Shown in pieces: positions 1-8,661 of a DNA stretch of 64,000 bases. The DNA lies in assembly GCA_964242305.1 (NCBI GenBank), contig CAXTBB010000007.1, positions 1 through 64,000 on the forward strand, read 5' to 3'. The first letter of the stretch is position 1, and each line of letters starts with the position of its first letter. A program made the position numbers and the translations under genes. Under the pieces are notes generated by a model. It did not search any database, was not told the DNA's origin, and worked only from the letters and a program-made list of their open reading frames with translations. Source of the DNA: DATLGB01 sp964242305 (GTDB lineage Bacteria; Actinomycetota; Thermoleophilia; Solirubrobacterales; Solirubrobacteraceae).

Positions 1-2
1 TG

Positions 3-104
3 CTGGCCTTCCCGGCCGGTGCGCTGGCGCACGCCCAGCTCGAGACGACGTCGCCCGCGCGGGCGACGGCTGATGCCTTTGACGTTCGACGGGGCGGTCG
101 GTGA
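3..104 (+). pseudogene. CopC-like copper-resistance domain, frameshifted remnant at the left edge
   Basis: The frame entering the window reads ...GALAHAQLETTSPARA. This resembles the end of a signal peptide followed by the mature N-terminus of CopC-type periplasmic copper proteins, which begin with His. The frame stops at 102-104. The first reading frame at the same place continues with LTFDGAVGEPGP, which resembles the next CopC strand (family pattern VxLTFxxxV). This suggests a frameshift after about residue 20 of the mature domain and that the gene is decayed. The fragment lies just upstream of another copper-associated pair (mbnP/mbnH). The true start is outside the window. An intact short protein of another family cannot be excluded. 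Confidence 0.4.
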
Positions 105-397
105 GCCAGGTCCTCGCGACGCTTGCCACCTTCGCGCCTGCGGTGCTCCTGGTGCTGGCGCTGGCCTCCGGCTGCCGACCGGCCGAGGCGGTGGTCATGC
201 GGCTGCTCCGGCGCCACCGCGGGCGTGCGCGCCGGCGGTGCGTCGTTCGGGTCTCGGCACTGCCGCTGGTGCGCCGGTCGCCCGGCTGCGAGCTGGCCGG
301 GACCACGGTCACGAGACCACCTCCGAACGGGCGAGGGACCTCGACCACGGCGCTCGCCGCCGTTCCCGTGACCGTTCACACCAACAAGGAGCATTCG
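101..397 (+). other. Possible small membrane-protein frame running without a stop into mbnP
   Basis: A GTG at 101 overlaps the upstream stop (GTGA), the usual coupling arrangement in this genome. It opens a frame with one hydrophobic segment (FAPAVLLVLALASG) followed by an arginine-rich stretch. The frame has no stop of its own and continues in phase into mbnP at 398. Because mbnP has its own Shine-Dalgarno sequence and signal peptide, this stretch is more likely a separate small gene that lost its stop, or non-coding, than an N-terminal extension. I do not recognise a family. Confidence 0.25.
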
Positions 398-1345
398 ATG
401 TCAGCCACATCCCTAGGAGCGCGCGCCGCCGCCCTCGCCGTCTGCGGTCTGTCTCTGGCCGCCGTCCCGTCCGCCCACGCAGCCGCCAAGCGCCAAGCCG
501 TCGACCTGCGTTTCGCGGCCGTCGACGGCACCGCGCCGGTGTCGTGCTCGACGCCCATCACAGGGCTGGGCACGACAGGGGCGACCGCGCAGCTCGAGGA
601 CCTGCGCTTCTACGTGTCCGACGTCCGCCTGATCCGCAAGGACGGGAAGGCCGTCCCCGTCAAACTCGCCAAGAACTCGACGTGGCGCTACTCGAAGGGC
701 AAGCAGGGCGTCACCCTGATCGACCTCGAGGACGGTACCGGCGGCTGCACGGAGGGCACGCCCGGCATGAACACGTCTGTGAAGGGCACGGTGCCCCGCG
801 GCACCTACGCCGGGGTGAGCTGGACCACCGACGTGCCGTTCAAGATGAACCACACCGACACCGCCACTGCGCCGGCGCCGCTCAACAACCCTGGCCTGGC
901 CTGGTCCTGGCAGAGCGGACGCAAGTTCATGAAGATCGAGCTCGGTCAGCCCGACGGCGCCACCTGGTCGACGCCGGCGTTCCTCGTGCACATCGGTTCC
1001 ACCGGGTGCGAGGGCAATCCCGCGAACGGCAGCACGGTGAAGTGCAGCTCGCCCAATCAGGCCAAGGTCGTCCTGTCGAAGTTCGCGCCCAAGCGCCAGA
1101 AGATCGCCCTCGACGTGCGCAACCTCGTGGCCGGCAACGACGTCACTGCCAACGGAGGAGACGCGCCCGGCTGCATGTCCGGCCCGGCCGACCCCGAGTG
1201 CAGGAACGTCTTCAGCGCGCTCGGTCTCAAGCTAGGCCCGGCGACGGGTGGCGACGGCATGGACATGAGCACGCCGATGCCCGGCATGCGGGCCTACTCC
1301 GCCACGGCATCGCACCAGACGGTGTTCCGGGCGATCAACCGATGA
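398..1345 (+). CDS. mbnP: MbnP family copper-binding protein (metallo-mystery pair, Cys-rich partner)
   Basis: This is a secreted protein of about 315 residues. The ATG at 398 follows AAGGAG at a good distance, and the N-terminus is a Sec signal peptide ending AHA-AA. The mature part shows the family pattern: an early cysteine (PVSCSTP), the DLRFYVSDVRLI strand, then CTEG, GCEGNP, VKCSS, GCMSG and ECRN cysteines, a KMNHTD histidine and several tryptophans. In characterised MbnP the partner di-heme enzyme MbnH converts a tryptophan to kynurenine and the protein binds copper. The next gene is mbnH with an ATGA overlap, so the pair is complete. The C-terminus is Met-rich (MDMSTPMPGM), which would suit copper binding. 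Exact ligand residues were not assigned. Confidence 0.85.
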   Translation: MSATSLGARAAALAVCGLSLAAVPSAHAAAKRQAVDLRFAAVDGTAPVSCSTPITGLGTTGATAQLEDLRFYVSDVRLIRKDGKAVPVKLAKNSTWRYSKGKQGVTLIDLEDGTGGCTEGTPGMNTSVKGTVPRGTYAGVSWTTDVPFKMNHTDTATAPAPLNNPGLAWSWQSGRKFMKIELGQPDGATWSTPAFLVHIGSTGCEGNPANGSTVKCSSPNQAKVVLSKFAPKRQKIALDVRNLVAGNDVTANGGDAPGCMSGPADPECRNVFSALGLKLGPATGGDGMDMSTPMPGMRAYSATASHQTVFRAINR

Positions 1346-2571
1346 CACGAGCGCGGGATCGCCGGGAGCCTCGGCGCGCGGCGATCCCGCGCCGTCGCTG
1401 GCTGCCCATTGCAGTGATGACATGGTTCCTCGGCGGCAGCCTCTTCGGATTCCTGGCTGTGTCCGGAGGCGCCGGAGCGAACACGACCGGCTACGTCGGG
1501 AAGCTTCCCCACGGCTTCCCGACGCCGCGGGTGCCGGCGTCGAATCCCATGACGCTCGCCAAGGCCGAGGTGGGGAGGCGCCTCTTCTACGACACCCGCC
1601 TCTCCGGCAACGGGACGCAGTCCTGCTCGAGCTGTCATCAGCAGGACAGGGCGTTCACCGACGGCCGCCCGCAGGCGATCGGGTCGACCGGCGACGTGCA
1701 TCCGCGCAACGCCCAGTCGCTGGTCAATGTGGCCTACATGCAGACGCTGACCTGGGCGAACCCGTCGCTTGTGACCCTCGAGCAGCAGGTCGAGGTGCCG
1801 CTGTTCAACGAGCACCCCGTCGAGATGGGCGTCAGCGACGCAAACCGCCACCGCATCCTCAAGCGCATCCAGCGCGACCCCTGGTACCGGCGGCATTTTC
1901 CCCTCGCGTTCCCGAAGGCCACGTCCGCCGTGTCGTGGGCGTCCATCACCAGGTCCATCACCACCTTCGAGCGCACCATCGTCTCCGCCGACTCGCGCTA
2001 TGACCGCTATCTCCGTCACAAAGCGAGCCTCACCGCGGCCCAGACCCGCGGCATGAACCTGTTCATGGGTGAGGGGGGCGAGTGCCACCACTGCCACGGC
2101 AGCTTCATCTTCAACGACCAAGCCACCTACGCGGGCGCACCCGCCATCCGCCCCGACTTCCACAACACGGGCCTGTTCAACATCGGCGGTACCGGCGCGT
2201 TCCCCGCTCCCAACCGCGGCCTCTTCGAGATCACGGGACGACCGCAGGACATGGGGCGCTTCCGCGCGCCCTCGCTGCGCAACGTCGCCCTCACTGCCCC
2301 CTACATGCACGACGGCTCGATCAAGACCCTGCGTCAGGTCGTTGACTTCTACGCCGACGGCGGCCGCATCATCACCGACGGCCCCAACGCCGGCGACGGT
2401 CGCAAGAGTCCCTTCAAAGATCCCGAAACATCCGGCATCAAGCTCACCGAACGCGATCGCCGGGACCTTGTCGCCTTCCTGCGCACGCTGACGGACCGCA
2501 GCGTCACCCGCGATCCGAAGCTCTCCGATCCGTTTCACCATCGCGACGGGCGGCGAGCACCGGATCGATGA
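1342..2571 (+). CDS. mbnH: MbnH family di-heme c-type peroxidase-like enzyme
   Basis: This 409-residue protein starts at the ATG inside the mbnP stop overlap. An arginine-rich N-terminus is followed by one hydrophobic segment (residues about 26-45) that acts as signal or anchor. Two c-heme motifs are visible, CSSCH followed by QQDRAFTDG, and CHHCH. They are spaced as in di-heme cytochrome c peroxidases, and a conserved APYMHDGS segment follows. In the family, MbnH uses a bis-Fe(IV)-type state to oxidise a tryptophan of its partner MbnP. The adjacent mbnP supports this role. It acts outside the membrane, and haem c maturation genes must lie elsewhere. Length fits the family. Confidence 0.88.
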   Translation: MTRARDRREPRRAAIPRRRWLPIAVMTWFLGGSLFGFLAVSGGAGANTTGYVGKLPHGFPTPRVPASNPMTLAKAEVGRRLFYDTRLSGNGTQSCSSCHQQDRAFTDGRPQAIGSTGDVHPRNAQSLVNVAYMQTLTWANPSLVTLEQQVEVPLFNEHPVEMGVSDANRHRILKRIQRDPWYRRHFPLAFPKATSAVSWASITRSITTFERTIVSADSRYDRYLRHKASLTAAQTRGMNLFMGEGGECHHCHGSFIFNDQATYAGAPAIRPDFHNTGLFNIGGTGAFPAPNRGLFEITGRPQDMGRFRAPSLRNVALTAPYMHDGSIKTLRQVVDFYADGGRIITDGPNAGDGRKSPFKDPETSGIKLTERDRRDLVAFLRTLTDRSVTRDPKLSDPFHHRDGRRAPDR

Positions 2572-2691
2572 CGCGGCGGGAGCGACCGGTGACCGCCGGC
2601 ATGTTCCTCGTCGGATTGCCGTGTCTTACATCTCAGACGGTGATCTGCCGCCGCCCTGGCGGCGGCCGCGGCCGCGATCTTCAATGGCTGT

Positions 2692-4254
2692 GTGGCCGCA
2701 CCACCCGCATCTGTGACCGTCGGCACCGGGTCCCTCCTCCCCGGTGATGTCGCGCGGGTGGCGCGAGATGGTGCCCGTGTCCGGATCGATCCCGCTGCGC
2801 TTCGCGAGATGGCCCGGACACGGGACGTCATCGACGTCCACGCGAGCGAGCCCGTCCCGAGCTACGGGGTATCCACCGGCTTCGGCGCGCTGGCCACCCG
2901 GCACATCCCGCCGGCCCGGCGCGTGGAGCTCCAGCGGTCCCTCATCCGCAGTCATGCAGCCGGGTCCGGCCGCGAGGTGGAACGGGAGGTCGTCCGTGCC
3001 CTCATGCTGTTGCGACTTTCGACGCTCGCCACCGGCCGGACCGGAGTGCGTCCTGAGGTCGCCGAGGCGTACGCCGCAGTGCTCTCGGCCGGCATCACCC
3101 CCGTCGTTCTCGAACACGGTTCGCTCGGCTGTTCCGGCGACCTCGCGCCCCTCGCCCACTGCGCTCTGGCCGTGATGGGGGAGGGCCAGGTCCGGGACGC
3201 CGGGGGGACGCTGTGCGACGCGGCGTCCGCGCTCGCCGAAGCCGACCTGGTGCCGGTCGTGCTGCGTGAGAAGGAGGGCTTGGCTCTGATCAACGGCACG
3301 GACGGGATGCTCGGCATGCTCGTCCTGGCCCTCGCCGATCTTCGGCATCTGCTGGTCGTGGCCGACATCACCGCGGCCATGAGCGTCGAGGCGCTGCTGG
3401 GCACGGATCGGGTCTTCGCGGAGGACCTCCAGAGGCTGCGGCCTCATCCGGGCCAGGCGGTGTCGGCGGCGAACATGCGGGCAGTGCTGGCGGGAAGCGC
3501 GATCGTGGCGAGCCACCGCGGACCGGAGGACACCCGCGTGCAGGATGCCTACTCGTTGCGGTGCGCGCCGCAGGTGTGCGGCGCCGCTCGTGACACGGTG
3601 GCGCACGCCGCGCTGGTCGCGGAGCGTGAGCTCGCCGCGGCGATCGACAACCCCGTCGTGACCGTTGACGGGCGGGTGGAATCCAACGGAAACTTCCACG
3701 GCGCGCCCGTCGCCTACGCGCTCGACTTCCTGGCCATCGTGGCCGCGGACGTCGCGTCCATCGCCGAACGTCGGACCGATCGCCTCCTCGATGCCGCGCG
3801 CAGCCACGGCCTGCCGCCGTTCCTCGCGCACGACCCTGGAGTGGACTCCGGACTCATGATCGCCCAGTACACCCAGGCCGCGATCGTGTCCGAGCTCAAG
3901 CGGCTCGCCGCGCCTGCCAGCGTCGACTCGATCCCCAGCTCCGCCATGCAGGAGGACCACGTATCGATGGGTTGGTCGGCCGGCCGCAAGCTGCGCCAGG
4001 CGGTCGACGGGCTCACGCGGGTACTGGCCATCGAGGCGCTCACCGCCGCCCGGGGGCTTGAGCTGCGCGCGCCGCTCGAGCCTTCCGCAGCGACTCACGC
4101 CGTCGTCACGGACCTGCGCCGCCACGTCGACGGCCCCGGCCCGGATCGCTACCTGGCGCCGGACATCGAGGCCGCGGTCGCCGCCGTTCGCGGGGGGCGG
4201 ATCCGTGCTGCCGCCGAGACCATCACCGGACCCCTGACCGAGGAGCACGCATGA
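2692..4254 (+). CDS. hutH: Histidine ammonia-lyase
   Basis: Deaminates L-histidine to urocanate, the first step of histidine degradation, in the cytoplasm. About 520 residues, normal for the family. Conserved landmarks include YGVSTGFG near residue 58, EHGSLGCSGDLAPLAH at 141-156, and later QDAYSLRCAPQ and ESNGNFHGAP. The MIO cofactor triad, usually Ala-Ser-Gly, is Cys147-Ser148-Gly149 here. This variant keeps the essential Ser-Gly. The GTG at 2692 has no clear ribosome binding site; a GTG at 2713 is an alternative start. The stop overlaps the hutU start (ATGA), so the genes are co-transcribed. Confidence 0.93.
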   Translation: MAAPPASVTVGTGSLLPGDVARVARDGARVRIDPAALREMARTRDVIDVHASEPVPSYGVSTGFGALATRHIPPARRVELQRSLIRSHAAGSGREVEREVVRALMLLRLSTLATGRTGVRPEVAEAYAAVLSAGITPVVLEHGSLGCSGDLAPLAHCALAVMGEGQVRDAGGTLCDAASALAEADLVPVVLREKEGLALINGTDGMLGMLVLALADLRHLLVVADITAAMSVEALLGTDRVFAEDLQRLRPHPGQAVSAANMRAVLAGSAIVASHRGPEDTRVQDAYSLRCAPQVCGAARDTVAHAALVAERELAAAIDNPVVTVDGRVESNGNFHGAPVAYALDFLAIVAADVASIAERRTDRLLDAARSHGLPPFLAHDPGVDSGLMIAQYTQAAIVSELKRLAAPASVDSIPSSAMQEDHVSMGWSAGRKLRQAVDGLTRVLAIEALTAARGLELRAPLEPSAATHAVVTDLRRHVDGPGPDRYLAPDIEAAVAAVRGGRIRAAAETITGPLTEEHA

Positions 4255-5909
4255 CCCCATCGACCCGCGGCCCGGTGCGTGCCTCCCGGGGCCTGGAGCT
4301 GACGTGCAAGGGCTGGCCACAGGAGGCCGCCCTGCGGATGCTGATGAACAACCTCGACCCGGAGGTGGCCGAGCGGCCGGAGGACCTCATCGTCTACGGC
4401 GGCACAGGCCGCGCGGCGCGCTCGTGGGAGGCGTTCGACGCGATCGTGCGCACGCTGCGAGACCTCGAGTCCGACGAGACGCTGCTCGTGCAGTCGGGCA
4501 AGCCCGTCGGTGTGCTGCGCACCCATGAGTGGGCGCCGCGTGTGCTGATCGCCAACTCCAACCTGGTGCCAGAGTGGGCGACCTGGGATGAGTTCCGCCG
4601 GCTCGAGGAGCTGGGTCTGACGATGTACGGGCAGATGACGGCGGGGTCATGGATCTACATCGGCACTCAGGGCATCCTGCAGGGGACCTACGAGTGTTTC
4701 GCGGAGATCGCGCGCCGCAAGCACGGCGGCTCGTTGCGCGGCACGATCACGCTGACGGCGGGCCTCGGCGGGATGGGCGGCGCGCAGCCGCTCGCCGTCA
4801 CGCTCAACGGCGGTGTCGCCCTGTGCGTCGATGTCGACCGGCAACGCGTTGAGCGCCGGATCCGTGACCGTTACCTGGACGAGCAGGCGGACACGCTGGA
4901 CGCCGCCGTGGCGCGCTGCCGCGAGGCCGCCGCCGGCGGCGAGGCCGTCAGCGTCGGGCTGCAGGGCAACGCCGCCGAGGTCTTCCCCGCGCTGCTCGAC
5001 ATGGGGTTCGAGGCCGACATCGTCACGGACCAGACCAGCGCCCACGATCCGCTCGGCGGCTACGTCCCCGACCGGGTCGAGGACCCCGACGACCTCCGCG
5101 CCCACGACCCGGACGAGTACATCCGTCGCTCGCGCGCGTCGATGGCCGCGCACTGCCACGCGATGGTCGGCTTCCAGGATGCGGGAGCGGAGGTGTTTGA
5201 CTACGGCAACTCGCTGCGGGCCGAAGCCAAGCTGGGTGGCTACGAGCGCGCCTTCGACTACCCCGGCTTCGTTCCGGCGTACGTGCGGCCGCTGTTCTGC
5301 GAGGGCAAGGGCCCGTTCCGCTGGGTCGCGCTCTCGGGTGACCCAGCTGACATCGCCGCGACGGACCGCGCCGTCCTGGAGGAGTTCCCGGACGACGAGC
5401 CGCTGGCGCGCTGGATCGAGGCCGCGGGCGAACGCGTCAGCTTCCAGGGCCTGCCGGCCCGCATCTGCTGGCTCGGCTACGGCGAGCGCCACCGCCTCGC
5501 GCTGCGCTTCAACGCCATGGTCGCCGCGGGCGCGGTCTCGGCGCCGATCGTCATCGGCCGCGACCACCTGGACGCCGGTTCTGTCGCCTCCCCGTATCGC
5601 GAGACGGAGGCGATGCGCGACGGATCGGACGCGATCGCCGACTGGCCGCTGCTCAACGCGCTCGTGGCGGCCGGCTCCGGCGCGTCGTGGGTCAGCTTGC
5701 ACCACGGCGGCGGTGTCGGGATCGGGCGTTCCATCCATTCCGGCATCGTGTGCGTCGCCGACGGCAGCGAGCTTGCCGGGCGCAAACTCGCGCGCGCGTT
5801 GACCAACGACCCCGCCATGGGCGTTCTGCGTCACGCCGACGCCGGATACGAACGTGCGTTGACGGTCGCCCGGGAGCGTGGCGTTCGCGTGCCGATGCTC
5901 GAGCGATGA
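4251..5909 (+). CDS. hutU: Urocanate hydratase (urocanase)
   Basis: Hydrates urocanate to imidazolone propionate using tightly bound NAD+. 552 residues, as expected. Signature stretches include LQGTYECF, the glycine-rich GLGGMGGAQPLA for NAD, TDQTSAHDPLGGY, and LPARICWLGYGERHR, which carries the catalytic-region cysteine. The start overlaps the hutH stop and its own stop overlaps the next gene, so this is the second gene of a tight hut operon. No regulator is adjacent. Confidence 0.95.
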   Translation: MTPSTRGPVRASRGLELTCKGWPQEAALRMLMNNLDPEVAERPEDLIVYGGTGRAARSWEAFDAIVRTLRDLESDETLLVQSGKPVGVLRTHEWAPRVLIANSNLVPEWATWDEFRRLEELGLTMYGQMTAGSWIYIGTQGILQGTYECFAEIARRKHGGSLRGTITLTAGLGGMGGAQPLAVTLNGGVALCVDVDRQRVERRIRDRYLDEQADTLDAAVARCREAAAGGEAVSVGLQGNAAEVFPALLDMGFEADIVTDQTSAHDPLGGYVPDRVEDPDDLRAHDPDEYIRRSRASMAAHCHAMVGFQDAGAEVFDYGNSLRAEAKLGGYERAFDYPGFVPAYVRPLFCEGKGPFRWVALSGDPADIAATDRAVLEEFPDDEPLARWIEAAGERVSFQGLPARICWLGYGERHRLALRFNAMVAAGAVSAPIVIGRDHLDAGSVASPYRETEAMRDGSDAIADWPLLNALVAAGSGASWVSLHHGGGVGIGRSIHSGIVCVADGSELAGRKLARALTNDPAMGVLRHADAGYERALTVARERGVRVPMLER

Positions 5910-6226
5910 GCATCCTTCCCATCGGCGAGCACCATCCGCGTTCCCCCTACAAGCCGCCCATTTCCCTGACCGTGATCGTCAACCCTCAGCTGGAGGCCGT
6001 GGGCGAGGACACGATCGCCATCAACCGGACGGGCACGCCGCACGAGCGGATCTACGCCGGTCTGAGCGCCACGGCTCAGCACAAGATCGACCACCTCGAC
6101 GGGATCCTGTTGCTCGACCGCGTCACCGACACGCGGACCCTGAGCACCTGGCGTCAGTTCGACGCGCATCACCGGGAGGCGTTCGAGCGCCGAGCGGCAG
6201 ACATCGTGGAGCGCCACGGGTCGTGA
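5906..6226 (+). CDS. Unknown 106-residue protein inside the hut operon
   Basis: The ATG overlaps the hutU stop (ATGA) and the stop overlaps the hutF start (GTGA), so this is an integral operon member. The protein has no signal peptide or membrane segment. It starts MSILPIGEHHPRSPYKPP, has a beta-like stretch SLTVIVNPQLEAVGEDTIAI, then a charged, probably helical C-terminus (WRQFDAHHREAFERRAADIV). I do not recognise a family. Its position between urocanase and formimidoylglutamate deiminase suggests a role in histidine degradation, but nothing in the sequence identifies an active site. Confidence 0.8.
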   Translation: MSILPIGEHHPRSPYKPPISLTVIVNPQLEAVGEDTIAINRTGTPHERIYAGLSATAQHKIDHLDGILLLDRVTDTRTLSTWRQFDAHHREAFERRAADIVERHGS

Positions 6227-7479
6227 CCCCGGGCTACTGGTGCGAGCAGGCGAGCCTTCCTGCGGGCCTCCGCGCGGGCGTGCGCCTGACGATTGCGGAT
6301 GGGCGCCTCGCCGAGGTGACTCCCGGCGCCGATCCCGAACCAGCCGACGAGGTGCTGCACGGCCTGACCATCCCCGGGCTCGCCAACGCGCACTCCCATT
6401 CCTTCCAGCGTGCCCTGCGCGGCCACACTCAGCGCGACCGGGGATCGTTCTGGACGTGGCGCGATCAGATGTATGCCCTCGCCGCGTCGGTCGATCCCGA
6501 GCAGATCCACGGGATCGCCCGCGCGGCTTTCGCCGAGATGGCCCTCGCCGGCATCACGGTGGTGGGCGAGTTCCACTACATCCATCACCAGCCCGACGGC
6601 ACCCCCTACGCCGATCCCAACGAGACCGGGCGAGCGATCATCGCCGCGGCGGCTGAGGTGGGCGTGCGTCTCACGCTCCTCGACGCGTGCTACCTCGAGG
6701 GCGGGACGGATCGCTTCCGCGATCGCGATGTGAGCGCGTGGGCGGATCGGGTCGGCGCGCTCCACGACACGGACACGGTGCGCATCGGTGCGGCGATCCA
6801 CTCCATCCGTGCCGTCGACCCGGGTTCCGCCGCGGAGGTCGCCGAGTGGGCGGGGCGCCGGCCGCTGCACGCCCACGTCTCCGAGCAGCCGCTCGAGAAT
6901 GAGCAGGCGCAACGGCGCTACGGGGCGACGCCCACCACGCTGATGCCCGTGGGGGAGACCTTCACCGCCGTGCACGCCACGCACCTGACCGACGACGACG
7001 TCCGGCGCCTAGGGGCGGCCAGCGTCTGCCTGTGCCCGACCACGGAGCGCGACCTCGCGGACGGCGTCGGGCCCGCCGCTCGCCTGCGCGACGCCGGGGC
7101 CCGTCTCGCCGTCGGCAGCGACTCGCAGGCCGTCATCGACCTCTTCGAGGAGGCCCGGGCCATCGAGCTCGACGAGCGTCTCGTCACCGGTGTCCGTGGT
7201 CATCACGCTGCCGGCGCGCTGCTTGACGCCGCCAGCGCAGGGGGGTACGAGTGCCTCGGCTGGTCCGACGGGGGGCGCCTGCAGGCCGGCGCGCTCGCCG
7301 ACTTCGCCACCGTCGGCCTGCGCTCGGTCCGCACCGCCGGAACGCCCGCGGACGCGCTCGTGTTCAGCGCCGGCGCCGCGGACGTCACCGACGTCGTGGT
7401 CGCGGGCATGCGGATCGTGCGCGACGGTGCGCACCACGGCGTCGACGTCGCCGCCGAACTGGCCCGTTCGATGCCGTGA
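6223..7479 (+). CDS. hutF: Formimidoylglutamate deiminase
   Basis: Amidohydrolase-superfamily enzyme that deiminates N-formimidoyl-L-glutamate to N-formyl-L-glutamate plus ammonia, the branch completed by HutG. 418 residues from the GTG at 6223, which overlaps the upstream stop; frames open further upstream overlap hutU and are not used. Metal and active-site motifs are seen in order: NAHSHSFQRALRG (HxH), GEFHYIHH, LHAHVSEQ and GSDSQAVIDL. This pattern is typical of HutF rather than guanine deaminase. The imidazolonepropionase gene (hutI) needed between HutU and HutF is not in the window, nor is hutG. Confidence 0.92.
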   Translation: MTPGYWCEQASLPAGLRAGVRLTIADGRLAEVTPGADPEPADEVLHGLTIPGLANAHSHSFQRALRGHTQRDRGSFWTWRDQMYALAASVDPEQIHGIARAAFAEMALAGITVVGEFHYIHHQPDGTPYADPNETGRAIIAAAAEVGVRLTLLDACYLEGGTDRFRDRDVSAWADRVGALHDTDTVRIGAAIHSIRAVDPGSAAEVAEWAGRRPLHAHVSEQPLENEQAQRRYGATPTTLMPVGETFTAVHATHLTDDDVRRLGAASVCLCPTTERDLADGVGPAARLRDAGARLAVGSDSQAVIDLFEEARAIELDERLVTGVRGHHAAGALLDAASAGGYECLGWSDGGRLQAGALADFATVGLRSVRTAGTPADALVFSAGAADVTDVVVAGMRIVRDGAHHGVDVAAELARSMP

Positions 7480-7611
7480 GCCACGTCGTCCCGAGGATCA
7501 CGCCGACGACGCCGACGCTACGTGGAGCTGGTATGCGGCCTCATCTCGAATGCGAGACGGTGTGACGTCGGCGTTCTTGTTCTCCCGGTCGGCGAGGGCG
7601 ACACTCATGAG

Positions 7612-8661
7612 ATGGCTGCGCCGGATCTGAACGTTGGTGTGAAGCCGGGTGCGTTCTCGGAAGCCGCAACGCGTGGCTACTTGAACACCGCGAGTGTCGG
7701 ATTGCCCCCAGATGCAGCGGTTGCGGCCGGCCGCGCTGCGCTTGCCCGATGGCAAGTCGATCCGGACTGGCTCGCCTGGGAAGCGATCGGAGAGGAATGC
7801 CGAGCGGCGTTCGCCCAGCTCGTCGGCGTCGAGTCATCGGACGTGGCTCTCGTCGGAGCCGCGCACGTGGCAGCCGGCGTCACCGCCTCGGCGTTGCCCA
7901 CCGCGCCGTCCAGCGGCGCGAACGTCGTCGCGCTGCGCGACGAGCATCAATCGGCGCTGTGGCCGTTCCTTTCGCTCGAGCGGCGCGGCTACGAGGTCCG
8001 GCTGGTCGACCGCGCGGAGCTCGCGTCCGCGGTAGACGACCGCACGGCGCTTGTCGCGCTGTCGTTGGTCCAGTCCTCGGACGGAGCGCTCATCGATTTG
8101 GCGGCGATATCCGGCCATGACGCGCTCGTCTACGTGGACGGAACGCAAGCCGTCGGCACTGTGCCGCTGCCCCTGCACCAGATCGACGTGCTCGCCGTCT
8201 CCGCCTACAAGTGGCTGCACTGCCCGCGCGGCATCGCGTTCATGGTCGTCGGTCCGCGGCAGCGTCACAGCCTCGACCCCGTGCTCGCGTCCTGGAAGGC
8301 GTCCCCGGAGCCCTGGGGCGATCCCTACGGCCCGCCGCGCACGCTCACCGCTGACGCGCGGCGCTTCGACCTGTCGCTTCCGTGGCTCCTGGCGCCACCC
8401 GCTCTGGCCTCGTTGAACCTGCTCGCGGACATAGGCCTCGAGCGAGTCGCAGCACATTGCCGCGGGCTGGCGACCGAATGCGCCGAGCGGCTCGGCCAGC
8501 AACCAACCGGCACGAGCATCTTGGCCGTTCGCGGAGCGGACGCAAAGCGCGTACGAGCCGCGGGGCTCCGTTGCTCGGTTCGCAACGGGAACGTGCGCTT
8601 CGCGTTCGCGCTCTACAACGACCTCGAGGACGTCGAGGCCGCCGTTGCCAGCGTCCGCTGA
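7612..8661 (+). CDS. Class V aminotransferase-fold PLP enzyme
   Basis: About 349 residues with the fold of cysteine-desulfurase and kynureninase-like enzymes. Visible features are the N-terminal YLNTASVGLPP motif, VYVDGTQAVGT containing the cofactor-binding aspartate, and SAYKWLHCPRG with the PLP lysine. The start at ATG 7612 (MAAPDLNVG) is chosen because the family begins just before the YLNTA motif; the frame is open from 7522. It precedes a class I aminotransferase (17-nt overlap) and RidA, suggesting an amino-acid-processing operon. The substrate cannot be read from the sequence; the C-terminal domain is shorter than in typical desulfurases. Confidence 0.8.
   Translation: MAAPDLNVGVKPGAFSEAATRGYLNTASVGLPPDAAVAAGRAALARWQVDPDWLAWEAIGEECRAAFAQLVGVESSDVALVGAAHVAAGVTASALPTAPSSGANVVALRDEHQSALWPFLSLERRGYEVRLVDRAELASAVDDRTALVALSLVQSSDGALIDLAAISGHDALVYVDGTQAVGTVPLPLHQIDVLAVSAYKWLHCPRGIAFMVVGPRQRHSLDPVLASWKASPEPWGDPYGPPRTLTADARRFDLSLPWLLAPPALASLNLLADIGLERVAAHCRGLATECAERLGQQPTGTSILAVRGADAKRVRAAGLRCSVRNGNVRFAFALYNDLEDVEAAVASVR

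Noticed and set aside
19..1341. Long open frame upstream of and in phase with mbnH
   Set aside because: It reads through mbnP in another frame with Arg/Pro-rich, unnatural composition. The signal-anchor and heme motifs begin only after 1342.
1294..2541. Long minus-strand frame opposite mbnH
   Set aside because: Antisense shadow typical of high-GC DNA; no domain recognisable.
2626..4320. Minus-strand frame opposite hutH
   Set aside because: Composition artefact; the plus strand encodes a complete HutH.
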